NCBI GenBank assembly: GCA_020650975.1
Contig: JAIPMN010003331.1
Span: 1-31,910, forward strand
Length of the DNA: 31,910 bases
Reading direction: 5' to 3'
DNA from: Apostichopus californicus
Lineage: Eukaryota; Echinodermata; Holothuroidea; Aspidochirotida; Stichopodidae
The position numbers were made by a program, and so were the translations under genes. The notes under the pieces are model-generated. The model was not told where the DNA came from and made no database searches. It saw nothing but the letters and a program-made list of their open reading frames with translations. Within the stretch, counting starts at the first letter, position 1. Each line of letters starts with the position of its first letter. Positions 1-12,531 of the stretch are shown one piece after another.

Positions 1-159
1 AAATATATAAGACTGCTCGAGAATTATCAATTATTTCTTCATTAGCGCGTCCCGCAGCGTCAGCTGGCCGGCTTTTTCTATATAGCGAACGAAGAAAATA
101 ATTCTGCACTGATTTTTCTGGTCAATATAAAAGTCACTATAAATTTGACTTTATGAACC

Positions 160-194
160 ACGTCACAATATGCGCAGCAGATATTGTGACGTCA
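160..194. promoter_or_regulatory. Hairpin with CRE-type palindrome
   Basis: Bases 160-171 (acgtcacaatat) and 181-192 (atattgtgacgt) are perfect 12-nt inverted arms around a 9-nt loop. The right arm extends into TGACGTCA at 187-194, the palindromic CREB/ATF consensus, and the left arm contains a half site (cgtca). The sequence shows the palindrome; its regulatory role is inferred from the CpG-rich setting and could be coincidental. Confidence 0.35.
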
Positions 195-450
195 AGATAG
201 TGACATCACTGAATTGCTTATAGAAAAATTACGCACGGTTGTTTTTGCTGAAGATGCAAAAATGGTTTCTATTCTAGCCGATCGTGCGCATCTAGAATTA
301 CAAATATCTCATATAATTTAGGCCTGTACCTTTTACTGCATACCCACATGTTATCCTTCGGTAACAATAATGGGGAAAAGAAGTAACGCAGGATAGAATA
401 GAAGATTCACATTTGGAGTAATGTAAAATACAGACCGGCAAGGTAAGGCC

Positions 451-560
451 ACACATACATACACACAAAACATACATACCTGTATACATACCCCCAAATA
501 TATACATACCCCCACATACATTCATACTCACATACATACACACACGCATACACACACTTA
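451..560. repeat. CA/TACA-type microsatellite
   Basis: Imperfect runs of acat, acac and catac units with short interruptions. Read on the minus strand they create an open frame rich in Cys, Val and Met, which is a repeat artefact and not a gene. Confidence 0.8.
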
Positions 561-2839
561 CACACTTACACGAGTTTTGCATTGAGGCCAACAAATCAAA
601 GTGTTAGAGTTTCGATATTTGTTTAAGAAACATCGGCTAAGCTTGGTGAACAACTAGGTATGTAAACACGCGATAATTACCAAAATGGTATGATTGGCAA
701 TGGCAAAATTACCCAATTCACTGCAGGATTTTTACTTTCGCATTTGTAGGTGTTGCTAGCGAGGATGTTTTCGTGTGTTACATAATTTATATATCATGCA
801 ATCATCAGACACCACCCAACGGTTCTGTAGGCTTCATTGCTGCATGCAGTAATGTCCATCGTTTAAGTCCCAAGTCATTAACACTGAACTATGTTGTAGG
901 TCTATAGCAAACATTGAAACATTGAATCTCCTTTCAAAACGTTATAGGTTTAGTCGACAGTATGTGACTCTAATTCAATTCCTTTTCTGCACTTTTCTTT
1001 AAATGTGGTATAATCGACTTGAGTTAATATTATTCAACCTGAGATCACAATCGAGTAGGTGGGCAGGGAGACTAAAAAAATCTGAGAAAGTACTTTAAAA
1101 AACATTGTACTTAAATTTCGTACACAAAATACGTGCAGCTTGCTGATGTTGACATCAATATTAAACCGTCTGAAATAGAAACTGAAAATTATAACAGACG
1201 GAATATTAGAAAAACCTACTAGTATAACCACGTGACAGTGACGTAACGGACCGGTACATTGACTAGGCCTGTAAAGGATTACAAGCGCAAAAAAACACAT
1301 TAATTTCAGTTCTATATGACAATGCGGATGCCAGTTTTCTTCCGCAACCATAAACTAACTTTATAAAAATATTGATCATGGTTTTCATGTTGCCAATTTA
1401 TGACTTCAGCCAGAGACACTGTTCGGTCAGTATCATAATTAGGCAAGCTATACCGGACTTTGATTCATCATGCTTTCGGTAGTTTGCAGTGCACTAATCA
1501 GTAAACATGGGTTTCTTGCTCATTCTTTTGGAAATTTGTTATTCATAACTAACTACTACTACTCAGACATTCAAACGCGTCCTCGTGGGTTGCTTCTAAT
1601 TTGGGAGTTTTTACGTAACATGTCAAAGGTTGAAAGGAGTACACTATATGCTTTAACAGACTGTATAGGGTAACTCAATGTGGAAGCATACGCTGATTAA
1701 AAGCCCCATTGACTAACACACTAAAGCACAAAAATAATGTGGTCTCTGAGTCTAGATAGAAGTTCTCACATAGCTAAACGCTATCCATCACTGGATAGTT
1801 GACAAGTTGGTCTTTCATTGCATCATCAATTTTCCGTATCATGCCCATGTAGACTTTTTGCTATCAGAGCCTGAAGTTTTCGTCACTTGTAAACAAACCT
1901 CTTCACTCAGTAGTAAACAATTTTCGTACGCTGCTCCTGTGAGGCCTAAAGGGTTCTAAAATTGCCTCAATTGACCCAATTTTTGCCAGATCCTGATTGA
2001 TAAACATATCAAAAAAGATTTTCTACTACTGCATTTTGGCACATTTCCTGAGATAGGAGAACATCCGGACGGATTAATATAGACTCTAATAGAGGTATGC
2101 CACCATATGGTCAGAACACCTCAGAAACAATAAAGTCATTATTCCGTAGGTTTTAAAACTCGTTGCGTCGGAAAGAACATATATTCAATCATCTCTTGAT
2201 ACCCTTCCTACATGAAAGTATATGTCAATACAACGGCAGTGTAGACCTTTCCTGCCATGTACTACGTGCCAAATGAGTGATGTTTTGAGAAAAAGTTTTC
2301 TTTAATGCACAATAAAAGTTCACTAACATTCCTATGAATTCTCCTTCTCACCAGTTTCCGAGCTTATCGGCTTGATGATCTTTGCTAGAAACTACACCAT
2401 GTTGAGGAAGTACATGGAGGGCCTAATAGGGTCATAGCTTTACTTGGAAGACTGTCCCAAGGAAGTCAACGTTCCCGCCGCGCTACATACCAACAAAAGA
2501 TTGTTGCTCATACGGCGTTCATCACTGTATCACTGTAATACAAATACAGAGCGCGGACCGAATTTAGCACCAATCTGAGCAAGGAAATATTGTTCAAACG
2601 GTTCGCAAAATGTAAGAAATAATGAAAAAACATACCATAAACCGGAATAATGGGATTTGTGAATCTTTTAGCCCCCGTAATATGTATTGTGTATTAAAAA
2701 ACCCATTTAAGTGGGACGGATTAATACGCCCGTACCTAAAAATAGAACTACTAAACATGTGCATATCTTCCCCGGCGTGCATGGTACGATACAGGGTGAG
2801 GTTAACTGCGCTGTCCACTGTTTTGCTGATTTTTTTCAG

Positions 2840-2929
2840 TGTGTGAATCTCCCTTAGTCTTCTTCTCGAGTTGGATGTTAAGAAGGATTACTTAGTAAAT
2901 ATTCTGAACTTTTATAGAGCTCAAGGAAG
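2840..2929 (+). other. Candidate 5' UTR exon of the LARP4-like gene
   Basis: A strong acceptor (pyrimidine run ending in cag at 2839) and a strong donor (aag followed by GTAAGT at 2930) border 90 nt. All three forward frames contain stops, so if it is an exon it is non-coding. It contains one ATG (about 2873) opening a very short upstream ORF that ends at TAG within the exon. It lies 1.6 kb upstream of the first coding exon on the same strand, as expected for a leader exon. The splice borders are seen; its use in a transcript is inferred. Confidence 0.4.
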
Positions 2930-4569
2930 GTAAGTAAAGGTGCAAAATTTAGCTAAACATCGGTGGTCCTGTTTGTATGTGTGTTTGTAGAATGCAGTGC
3001 TCAGCGTACAATATTCCATATAGACCGACATTAGCTTCTAATCACGTGCAAAGAGTAGCTCGGTAGGACTTGAGGAAGGTCCGCAGTGGAACTAAATTAA
3101 AAGCTGTTTCTTCTACATTTTGACTCAGGAACATAGCCCTCATTATCTTGACTGTTTGATGTGTCTGTTTTTCCATTTAATTTGAGTGATGAATGCCCTA
3201 TCGTTAGATTTGTAACGTCTTTATTACGTAGCTATACTGTGGGCGTCGCCATTGAAAGTCTAACAGCAACCTGAACCAGTTTCTGTTTACAAAGCAAACT
3301 GCCAAGCTAACGTGCTTGTCAGTAGTTCATTTACATACCGTAGGTAAAATGTACGTTTGCTAGCTCATTAATGCCAATACGTTTTGAACATGACCCGTAG
3401 ACTTCTGTATCTACGGTATACATGATCTCTAACTAGTAACGGTTCAGCTAAATCAAATGCTGTTCAATCTAACTTAGGCTTATTTCAATACCACTGTGTG
3501 ATACGGAAAACCGGTGAAGACATTTTGTTGAGGGGTTGGTGGGGGTGGTAATATCCAATTTGTCTGTACTCCTACACTTCATAGATTATTTACTTTACAT
3601 TTTAAAAACTTCCTAGTGAAATTTATTAAAAACTAGTTAGTATTAAGTGCTATCCAATGTTGTTTTAATTCTGGAGAATATTTGTACAGCAGAAAATACA
3701 TGGCTGTATTTAGTAAATCATAGACACCCCTTACAAAAATGGAACGTTCTTGAAATGGCTACCCTTTCGCAATTATGCCCTCATCATATTATTATTATTA
3801 GTTGCCATGAATAGCTAAACAGGACACTCAGACCTGCAGTGAATATGATTTTGTTACAGCCCCAGCATTGACGGTAGAATTATTTCAAGTTAACACTTGG
3901 CTGTGAAACAGTGGTTATCGGTTGGAGATTATAACAGGATGTACACTTTTTAGTACTAGGGGGATATACTCATATTGCTTTGCCCATTTCTGAGGATAAA
4001 TTTCACCCTGTATGACTTAAAAATTTTGGATGGGTTCAGTGGAATAAGTGCCGTTGGAAAAAATCCAAGCTGTTAAGTTGAGGATTTTAATCAGGAGTTA
4101 CCAACCAGCTGTTGACATTTTTGAGACAACATATTGATAGATTAGGGTTCACATGTTGAACGGTAGTTGATGTGCTTTTCAGTGGAAATAAAATGTTACT
4201 TGTCTATTCATACATGTTGTGGACCAAACAAGGATGAATAACTGATTTTGCACGGATTTTACCAAATTATCACCAATATTGAGAATTAACAGGTTGTTTT
4301 GAGTGTAACAGCTGTTCAATTGTATGTACATATGGAACCATATTGATGCTGAGCACAATGGATGTACCTGACTGGGAATTTGTTTTCTGTACCAACAAGA
4401 GATTATTTGCCAGCCAAAATGAGTATTCCACATAATTATCAAAGATGTGGGAAATAACATTAAGTTGTATATGTGCAAGGGAAGTAGGAACTAATCCTTT
4501 GATTTCCTGTACATGTGTGCAGTGCCCTACTAGCAAGGTACAATAAACATGCTGATCTTTCCCCCACAG
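2930..4569 (+). other. Non-coding DNA or leader intron upstream of the first coding exon
   Basis: No exon, repeat array or RNA gene recognised. If 2840-2929 is a leader exon, this is the intervening intron. It ends in a good acceptor (ctttcccccacag) at 4569. Open frames on the minus strand at 4179-4742 have no family signature and partly mirror the coding exon. Confidence 0.4.
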
Positions 4570-4719
4570 GGGATCTGGACAGTGATTCTGTCACCAGAAA
4601 GCGAAGCAGAGGAGGACAGGAACGAGAAAGGACCCAAGGTGAAGTATAACCTGTTGCCCATGACGACAGATAGGAACTCAAGTGGAGAGGAAGTGACTGC
4701 GGCTTCGCCAGTTAACAGC
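4570..4719 (+). CDS. LARP4: LARP4-like protein, first coding exon
   Basis: The exon lies between acceptor cccccacag and donor AGC|GTAAGT. Only one forward frame is open throughout. The first ATG of the exon, at 4660, opens a peptide beginning MTTDRNSSGEEV. Human LARP4B, as I remember it, also starts with Met-Thr followed by a short polar stretch before PAM2, so I take 4660 as the start and 4570-4659 as 5' UTR. That leaves 60 coding nt (20 residues) ending in phase 0, which joins exactly to the next exon. The frame also stays open from 4570 to 4659 (acidic, Glu/Lys-rich), so coding from a further upstream exon cannot be excluded. The N-terminal segment is probably disordered. Confidence 0.7.
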
Positions 4720-5125
4720 GTAAGTATAGCATAACATTGCACAGTTTACATGTGTAGTGCCACCCCCACCACATGTTTGTCACCATATGGACAAAGCATG
4801 CAAGCGGATGTTGGGTACACTATAAGCCATACCAATATATACAAAACTGGTACACATTGTAGAAGAGTAAAGAATCTCGGTCCAAGCCTTTAAGTGAATA
4901 AATTTCTCTGATAAGACTTCAAGGTCAATCAGTTAATGGTCCATATATTGATTAGTTACTATATTTTGGCATGCTGTTTCATCATGCAATGTGGGGACTC
5001 TGCTGTGTTAATAACCTGCTAAAGTACTTATATGACTCAGCACAGTCTTGCATGAAAGGGTTCTACAGTGTTTCCTTTGTTTCTCTCTAGTCTGTGTTAT
5101 TTCTTTAAGGTTTTTTTTTGGCCAA

Positions 5126-5149
5126 GGGGGTGGGGGTGGGGGAGGAGGG
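5126..5149 (+). repeat. G-rich tract with G-quadruplex potential
   Basis: Four or more runs of at least three G separated by single T or A bases, on the coding strand of intron 1, so the nascent transcript could fold into a quadruplex. A similar tract occurs at 8637-8661. Confidence 0.6.
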
Positions 5150-8100
5150 TTATTGCTTTATTATCACAGTCATTTAGTTCTATAGTGTATAGTATGTTGT
5201 ATGTCAAATTGTTGTCATATACATAAGAGGAACATGTTGGCTTTGTATGTGAGGTATCATTTATGCTTTGTAATAGCTTCCTTAGCATTCAAAGACATTG
5301 ATTAGTCAAGTTTTGGTTTGGCAATAACGAATTGCAAGTGATAAGAATCATGATTTATTTTGAATTCCATATACTGTACCAACTAAGCAATAAGTACTGC
5401 TTTTTACTTTGCAAAGCATGTGACGTATTCTTTCTTTCCTTTCTGTTTTTCTCTAATATTTTGTGCCTTCTGGATTAGGGACAGCATAAAGTTGTGTTAT
5501 TTATTAACCTTGCTACTTGCAAATATGAAAACTACTTTCGATTGGTGTAAAACAATTAAAACGGGGCTGGGGGTAGAGCTCTGTGACATTGATTGTTATT
5601 TATATTATTTTTTTTTCATCTGTTGTCATCTATATTTGGTGAAAGATTCTTCTATAATGCTTAAAGTTGAGTTGAGTCTGTAAGATTATCATGGTGAAAA
5701 GTTAATATGTTTTTGTGCAAGTGTCATATGGAGGTGTGACCCTTTAAAGCTTGATAGTTATATTGTTCTTTTTTTTTTATTTATTATATTTATGATATAT
5801 TTTTATTTTTATTTTATTTCATCGTATATCACCTTTGCTGAAATATATGCCTGTATCAGATTTTGTGAGAAACAGGTACTTTATCTATGGAATTATGGGA
5901 GAAATAACCAACATCTGAACTCAATCCTAGTAGATCTCAGCAAACTGTTCCACTACTCCCTTGCAATTTTCTTCAAGCTAACGCCTGCTCATATTACGTC
6001 CTGTTAGGTAACGAAGCTCTTGTAAAGTTTAGCAAATTGGTATTTCCATGTGACATCATGTATTTTGTAGACATGCCAAATCCTAAAAAACATTACTTCA
6101 CAACTTAGATCTGTGATTTAGATGGGCCTGTGATTTAAAAATCCATGACCACGGCACGCCTTGAAACAAAACTCCTAGTCTTCAGGAGTCGCTGTAGTGT
6201 TGACTGGTAGACTTGCTCTTACCCACTACCTGTAAATAAGCATAACTGTGAGTATAGACCAAAGCTTGAAATAAATTACATGCAATTAAAAACAGGGAAA
6301 TATGAGTGTTTGATTTAGGTGAAGAAATTCAAATTCAGAGATGGACTAAGACCCAAAGAAAGTCAGAAAGAAAAACCACCTGTGTTCCGGAATCTAAAAA
6401 TTGCATGAAAACCGTAGTAGATTGTCTGTTTAACGGTAGACTTAGAAGGAATTGAAAATAAGGTCATAGATAGCGCAATGCTAACATGTTCCCAGATTTT
6501 GTATTCTAGGAAGATAGGAAAGTGAATAAGTAGAGCGGAGACATGCTTGATTTTATTGACAATGTACTGGATGTACGTTATCCTACAGTACTTAGTAAGA
6601 TATAGCTGTGTGTTATTCTTCATGGCAGTGGAAAGAACTAGGCTGAATTGTAAGGCAATGCCCCTTATCCCCATCATTGTAATAATGCAGATTGTTGCAG
6701 TACTTATATCTGTTATGTGATTATATATTTTAATTGGAGATCAATAAAGTTTGGAGTCAGATAGTGAGTATATATCAAACCACTGATCAATCTACAGTTC
6801 ATTGCAGAGCTCTTCTGTACAAGGTGTAGTCCTTGAAATTGTTCAGAACACCTGGTGTTGTTGTTGTTATTGTTCAAGTATTGTTGATTATCCCCAGCAA
6901 CTTAACTGTGTGCAGTATATATATACGTGTATATACATGTATATAATGAGCAACGAGCGATCATCAGACAGAGTTATATACAGTAGTGCTGTGAAAAGGA
7001 CATGTGACATCAGAGACAAATGACAAAACTTGCTGAACTCTACTATGTGTACAGCATTGCTAATATTGCTTCTGTCATGGTGGAAGTTAGACTTAGTGTT
7101 CTAGACAGGATATATTTAATTTCCACCTTCACCATTCCTTTGTCCAAATTAACAAATTGGACAGGTTGTTTACTACACATATATAATATGCACACCCTTG
7201 CTTCATGAGAATTTAAAAAGTGATGGTCATTGATGATTGCACAGCTGACCACAATAGCAGTTCGTATCAAGATTGGTCAAAACTGCAGATCACTCTATTT
7301 AATAGGTATTTGACCTTTTGCTCAGTAAATACTGGCCACTTTCCAACTTGAAATTGGTTTTCAAATTGGCCCAGTGTTAAAACAAGAACTTCATAAAGAC
7401 CTTTCTGTGTCAATTTGCTGTTGTCTCTTACTATATATAATACAACAAAACTGTAGACACTTTGTAAAATAACAGAATAGGTCATGAAATACCGAACATT
7501 TAAATAAAATATACTTTTTAGACACACTGAGAGTCTAAGTTAAAAGTTAAAGACATTTATATTTCAAATTTTGTTTGCTGTATAATCTGACATACCTTGC
7601 CAGCATCAGAAACCCTATTTGTGAATTACTGCCAAAATGTTTTGTAAGGGGGAATTTACTAAATTGGAGATCTACAGTATATATCGTATTACATGTCTGC
7701 TTAACTGGAAAAGTCATGTGCTGGTCCAGATACAAATCCAGCAATGTTGTAATAACTGTGCCAAGTGATATTATAATATTTGTAAACCCCACCTACATGT
7801 GGGTTGCATCCTGTTTTGTTAAATTCCACAAAGAAAGAAAATTATGGAAAATCCCATTGCTGGCTGTTTTACATACCATTATGTTAGTGGTTGTTAGTAT
7901 TACCTGTAGGTATTTGAATTACAATCTATGTTACCTCACCTATAACATTTCCCTTTACTGTAGGAACTTACCTAACCTTCCTGCAACTAATCACAATAAT
8001 CTGAAAGATGTACACATGCTAAAGTTATCCATTAATGATCATTGCCTAATTTGAAGTATTCTACCAGAGTGAAACTTTTTCTGTTCATTGAAGTTTTCCC

Positions 8101-8636
8101 AATATGGACTGTATATATCCTTACTTATCATTGCAGACCAAAATTTCAATGATTTTTGGTCCAGTCTGACATTTTTCACAGGTTATATCCTTGTCAAACA
8201 TGGTCTGTTCAGAGAATTTCTAAAGGGACAACCTGGGGACAACAAATATTGCTACACCCTAAACCACTTTCCTGATGTACTTTACCAGAGCTACCACTCT
8301 GTTGATGTGAGTTGTCACAAGAGGTTTAATCAAGTGGAATTCAAAGTTGGGAAAAGTATCTGCATGAAATGGTGATTTCCCGATAAAATAAATAGTAAGA
8401 GGTGAAGTTCAGATACTGTACCTATTGATGTCTTGGTTCCTGTTACTGTCGGCAGTATGGTGATGTAGTGTCATTACGCAGGTACAGTAGAACCAACAGA
8501 AATGTTCAGCAGTCACAAAAGCAAATTATGTTGGTATTATTCAGCATAATTTTAGTTCTCAGCAAAACTGGTTGAAGGTTTGGCCTTGGTTCTTTGGTTT
8601 CCCAGTATGAGGACTGAGATGTGGGTCCGGGCAAGA

Positions 8637-8661
8637 GGGGGTGGGGGAGGAGGAGGGGGGT
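8637..8661 (+). repeat. G-rich tract with G-quadruplex potential
   Basis: Runs of G (ggggg, ggggg, gg, gg, gggggg) separated by single T or A bases within intron 1 on the sense strand. No other function seen. Confidence 0.55.
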
Positions 8662-10084
8662 GTCTTAAAAACAGTCCTGCAGCAACATGATTCTGCATTA
8701 CACTGCTTTGCCTTATATTCATGCCATCTAGTAAGGTTTCGTTTGCTCAGGACTACCTCCTCTGCAATATTGTTCAAGTCTACAAATAGTCAGGACAGTC
8801 AATGAAATGCATTACAGGGCAAAGCTTTGTAAAAGTGTAAGCTGCTGAGGTTGTATAATGTCCGTAATATGCAGATTGTGTCACTGCATGATGTTTTTCA
8901 TTTACCAAGAAAGAAACAATACAAGATCACCAGCAAATATGGGCGGCATCACAACTATACATTGTACAAAAACTCTTTCATAAAATGGTTGGTTATTGTC
9001 AAGTTGCCTAATGTTCATTGAGGCAAACACTCTGATATTTATAGCACTATAGAGACTATTAATTAGTTAACCTCTTAATTGTGTTTTTAAACCTTCTGTG
9101 GAAGTAATAAGGTCCCCTTAACAATAAAACTTAATGCATATTATATATTGTATATATTTCAATGTACTGTATCTTTACTGTACCGTAGATGCTATGCTGT
9201 CAGTTAAGACGGCTGAAACCTGCATGTCTGTATGTGTAGCCCTTGAGTTGTAGTATATAGTTAGATAACAGAGAATGACATCATCGGTAAAGTTTACCTG
9301 ACACTTTTATTGCTGTTTAATTGTCTAAAACTCTTTTGGTTTCAAATGAGAAGAGAGAAAAAAAAGACTATATTCCTAGTTTCACAGTTATTAAAATCCT
9401 CACAATGCTCATTTAGTGCTGACATACAGACAAATCCACAATACATGATTCTCTTTCATTTTGGTTAAACAAAATTTTTGGTTAGGCTTCACTGTGCCAT
9501 ACACTAGCAACGGTAGGATAGTATTAGGTTCGTTAACACAAAAACATAAAGAAAAAGGTTTCGTGTCAGTATACCAATGCTTTTAAGGTGGCCCGACACC
9601 AAAATTAGATCTGAGACATTTTCTACATGCCATCAGTCTTTAAAAAAATACTAGGTTTGGGTCACTTTGGGGTACGTTTGTTGACTTTCACTGCCATGAT
9701 TTTTTGCAAAGAGTTTCCAGACTTCCACGCGATATAGGTTGGAAGTGGAAGATATATATGCTTATTGCAACTTAATTTTTGGGCAAAAATCATTTTTATT
9801 AAGGCAATGTAGTGGAGGAGTTAGTGAGCGGTGCCCAGGGAGCGAGGGCGCAATGCTAAAATATTCCAAATGTGACTTTAGGTAGATGGGAAAGTGCAAT
9901 AGTGGAGTGGGAGACAGGTACAAGAGAGGAGCGAAGTAAATCCCCAAACCAGTGAGTTTTGGGGAAACAGTGGCATATTTTGCACATCATTTTGCAGTTA
10001 ATAAGACAAGAATAAATAATTGATAAAATGTACAGTGTCGCTAATCGATTAGCAGTCAAAGTTGCAGAGAGGTACTGCATCAGT

Positions 10085-10545
10085 GTTCTGAAAGTGCTGC
10101 TTGGTTGAACTTCCTACAAGATAAGTCGATTCTCATTTGCCAGAAAAAGATCCCTGTCATCATTTTGGGAGGTGAAAGGTCATTTTAGATCAAAATGGGC
10201 CAAAATCTTCAAACCATGATAAGCACAAATGGTACTGTAGGTTGGATAAATGAAATACTTGGTATGTTTATCCACCAGAGTGGGTAAAAGAACCTTATTG
10301 AAATTGGTGGGTGTGGAAGGTAATTTGAGGTCCACAGAGTTCAACAGTTGAGAAAACTTGAGAACAGGAACGATTAGCTTCGTTGAACTTCATACTTGGT
10401 GTACAGATTCACCTTGATGGGTTCAAAAAGTTGGACCCTATTAAAAATTGGTGGAGATGGAATTTTGTAATTTGAGGTCAAAGTTGGAAAACCTTGTCAT
10501 CTTGATAGTTGCAACTTGGTTGAAAATTGCAACTTGGTTGAACTT
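10085..10545. repeat. Degenerate tandem repeat with AGGTCA-like cores
   Basis: Similar phrases recur at irregular spacing: a 'ttggttgaactt' type phrase near 10100, 10380 and 10535; 'attgaaattggtgg' or 'attaaaaattggtgg' near 10297 and 10440; and 'aggtca' or 'gaggtc' cores near 10170, 10326 and 10475. A short exact direct repeat (ttgcaacttggttga) sits at about 10509 and 10527. This looks like an old, diverged tandem array. Its boundaries are approximate. Confidence 0.45.
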
Positions 10546-11006
10546 GATACTTGATAATAAGTCAACTTTGACAACCTTGCATTCAGTCTACTGTTAGTTG
10601 TGTTGTATGAAGTTTGGTAAGGAATCCTGCTGCTTTCTGGATATATTATGAGTTTTCTTTTTTTCCGTTTAAATGTCAATAAACTATTTTATTTCAGTGT
10701 TCTAATAATACTTGTTGTTTTGTCCTGAAGTATTATATGTCAGTAAAGAAGAGTTTCATCAAACTCTGGTAAGATGTTGATATCATTTAGTTGCGGGTAG
10801 AGAGTATAACGCTGCAATAATGCGTTCTTCGCAGAGTCTATTTTAATTGCTTTATCGTTCTGGATTTCCTGTCTCGCTTGTGTAGTGACAAATGTGCTGG
10901 TACCATGGAGGCTACAGCTATATACTTGGATGTAATAATGACAAGGCACTGAGAGTGGGAGTCTCCTATGTAAAGTTATGGTTTGAAACTGCATTGGCAA
11001 TGATAT

Positions 11007-11170
11007 ACAAATAATGAATGGTTATGAGTGCAATAGTGCAAATATTTCATGAGTTGAAAGATGGAATGTTCCATTCAACGAGGCGCAGCCGAGTTGAATG
11101 GGACAAATTACATCTTTCAACGAATGAAATATTTGCACTATTGCACGAATGGAAACCATTCATTATTTGT
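11007..11170. mobile_element. Foldback (palindromic) MITE-like element
   Basis: The left arm from about 11007 and the right arm ending about 11170 are inverted copies of each other along nearly the whole length, with only scattered differences. Matching segments include acaaataatgaatgg, gtgcaatagtgcaaatattt and ttgaaagatg. The centre is an inner dyad (cattcaacgaggcgcagccg, then agttgaatg). Transcribed RNA would form one long hairpin. No protein is encoded. A related motif (gtgcaatagagcgg) occurs again near 11318, which suggests a larger composite element. Confidence 0.75.
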
Positions 11171-11172
11171 TT

Positions 11173-11401
11173 TATACAACACCATCAAATTTGGATATAA
11201 TTGGATGTAAAATGCACTCATGCAACAGATTGTTTTGAACAGACAGGTTTCTCTGCTCTCTTACCATTGAAAAAAGTGCTATCAAAAAAGTATAACCCAT
11301 GGTTCTATTTCATAGAGTGCAATAGAGCGGATTTTGCATGCAATCGACGAGCAATTGACCAATCAAATGGCCGGAATATAATTACAGTAGGTGTTGTATA
11401 A
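11173..11401. repeat. Short inverted repeat flanking the segment beside the foldback element
   Basis: tatacaacacc at about 11173 is the reverse complement of ggtgttgtata at about 11391. Between them is a gtgcaatag motif and a stretch gcaattgaccaatcaaatgg. It may be the remaining half of the same element family as 11007-11170. The short arm length keeps confidence low. Confidence 0.35.
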
Positions 11402-12531
11402 TGTCCAATAGAACTTAACAGTAATTTGCATGCTTTCACTCTCAGAAATTTCACTTATTTGTGAGCAAGTTTGCCTTCTTAAAGTTTCAGAAAGTTTCAA
11501 ATAGCCTACACAAATTAATAAAAAAAAGTACCATAGCAATGGTGAGCGTGGTGTATAGAGAGAATAGACAGTATTTCCACCATTTAAATAAAAAAAAAAA
11601 AAAAGCAATTCAAAACCATCAGTTTCAAATGTTTGTGTTGCTGCTCCCTGTTTATGTTGAATTGGCAAATAATGACAACTGAATGATGACTAAAAAATGA
11701 CAAATGAAACTAATTTGTGACATGAAAGTTAAAAAAAAATTACAAAGAAACACATACACCCAAAAATGAAGTTATTAATACCTTGTATAAATGTTATGAT
11801 AAATATCTTTGTTATTGAGATAGTAATTGAAACATGTTTGACTTTTGGGAAGGCAAAGATTGAACCACCTGACTGTACCTTTCTAAGTTTGGCTGGTGGA
11901 TGTTATTAGTTAAACTTTTTGTTCAAGTGTTTGCTTTCTATGATGCAGACTTCTACAGTCACCTGTAATAAATCATTACCTCTTATTGTGGTACTTAGCT
12001 GCATTTTCAATGGCTTTTTAAGCACCTTCTTCATTTTTTGAAATATTTTTTTTTGGTGTTTTCACTGTTTTGGCTCTTTTCTATGGATGAACTGTTTAAT
12101 TTTCATATCAAATAACGAACAGGTACATTCTTCTGTTACCTGTCCCCTATGGATAGGCACTAACCATCTACCAAGCCTACATAAACTGGTAACAGTTGTG
12201 TAATAGGTTGTCATAGTTCAATCATGTGAACAACAATCTTTAATATTTAATTGAAACCTTAATTTCAAACCTTATTTTCAAACCTTAATCAAATGAAGTT
12301 GCAACTACACTACGGTGATAGGTTTTTATGGTACCTGGTTTTCATCCAACCCACAAACTACAAGAGGATGATTAGCAGACAGCAATTAATTCTGTATTTC
12401 CTCTTCCTTGTTTTCAATACTTTATAATTATCAGAATACTGACAAACATTTCTAATGACCATCTGATATTTCAGACTCGTTTGGCAATACTTCTTTTGGT
12501 TTCTGTCATAATGTACTGCATTCCTGTCTTA

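Larger units (their letters stand above)
1..2839. other. Upstream non-coding DNA
   Basis: No convincing coding exon is visible on either strand. The open frames here are short, lack splice context and resemble no family I know. The first 300 bases are CpG-rich for such AT-rich DNA (about 16 CpG by eye) and hold a perfect TGACGTCA box in a hairpin. A CA/TACA microsatellite lies at about 451-560. Retained CpG is typical of unmethylated promoter-proximal DNA in invertebrates, so this may be near the start of the LARP4-like transcription unit, but no TATA box or initiator could be assigned. Confidence 0.5.

Noticed and set aside
7575-8054. Longest forward open frame (159 codons)
   Set aside because: AT-rich intron, no domain, no splice borders, no codon bias and overlapping open frames on the other strand. 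Likely a chance frame.
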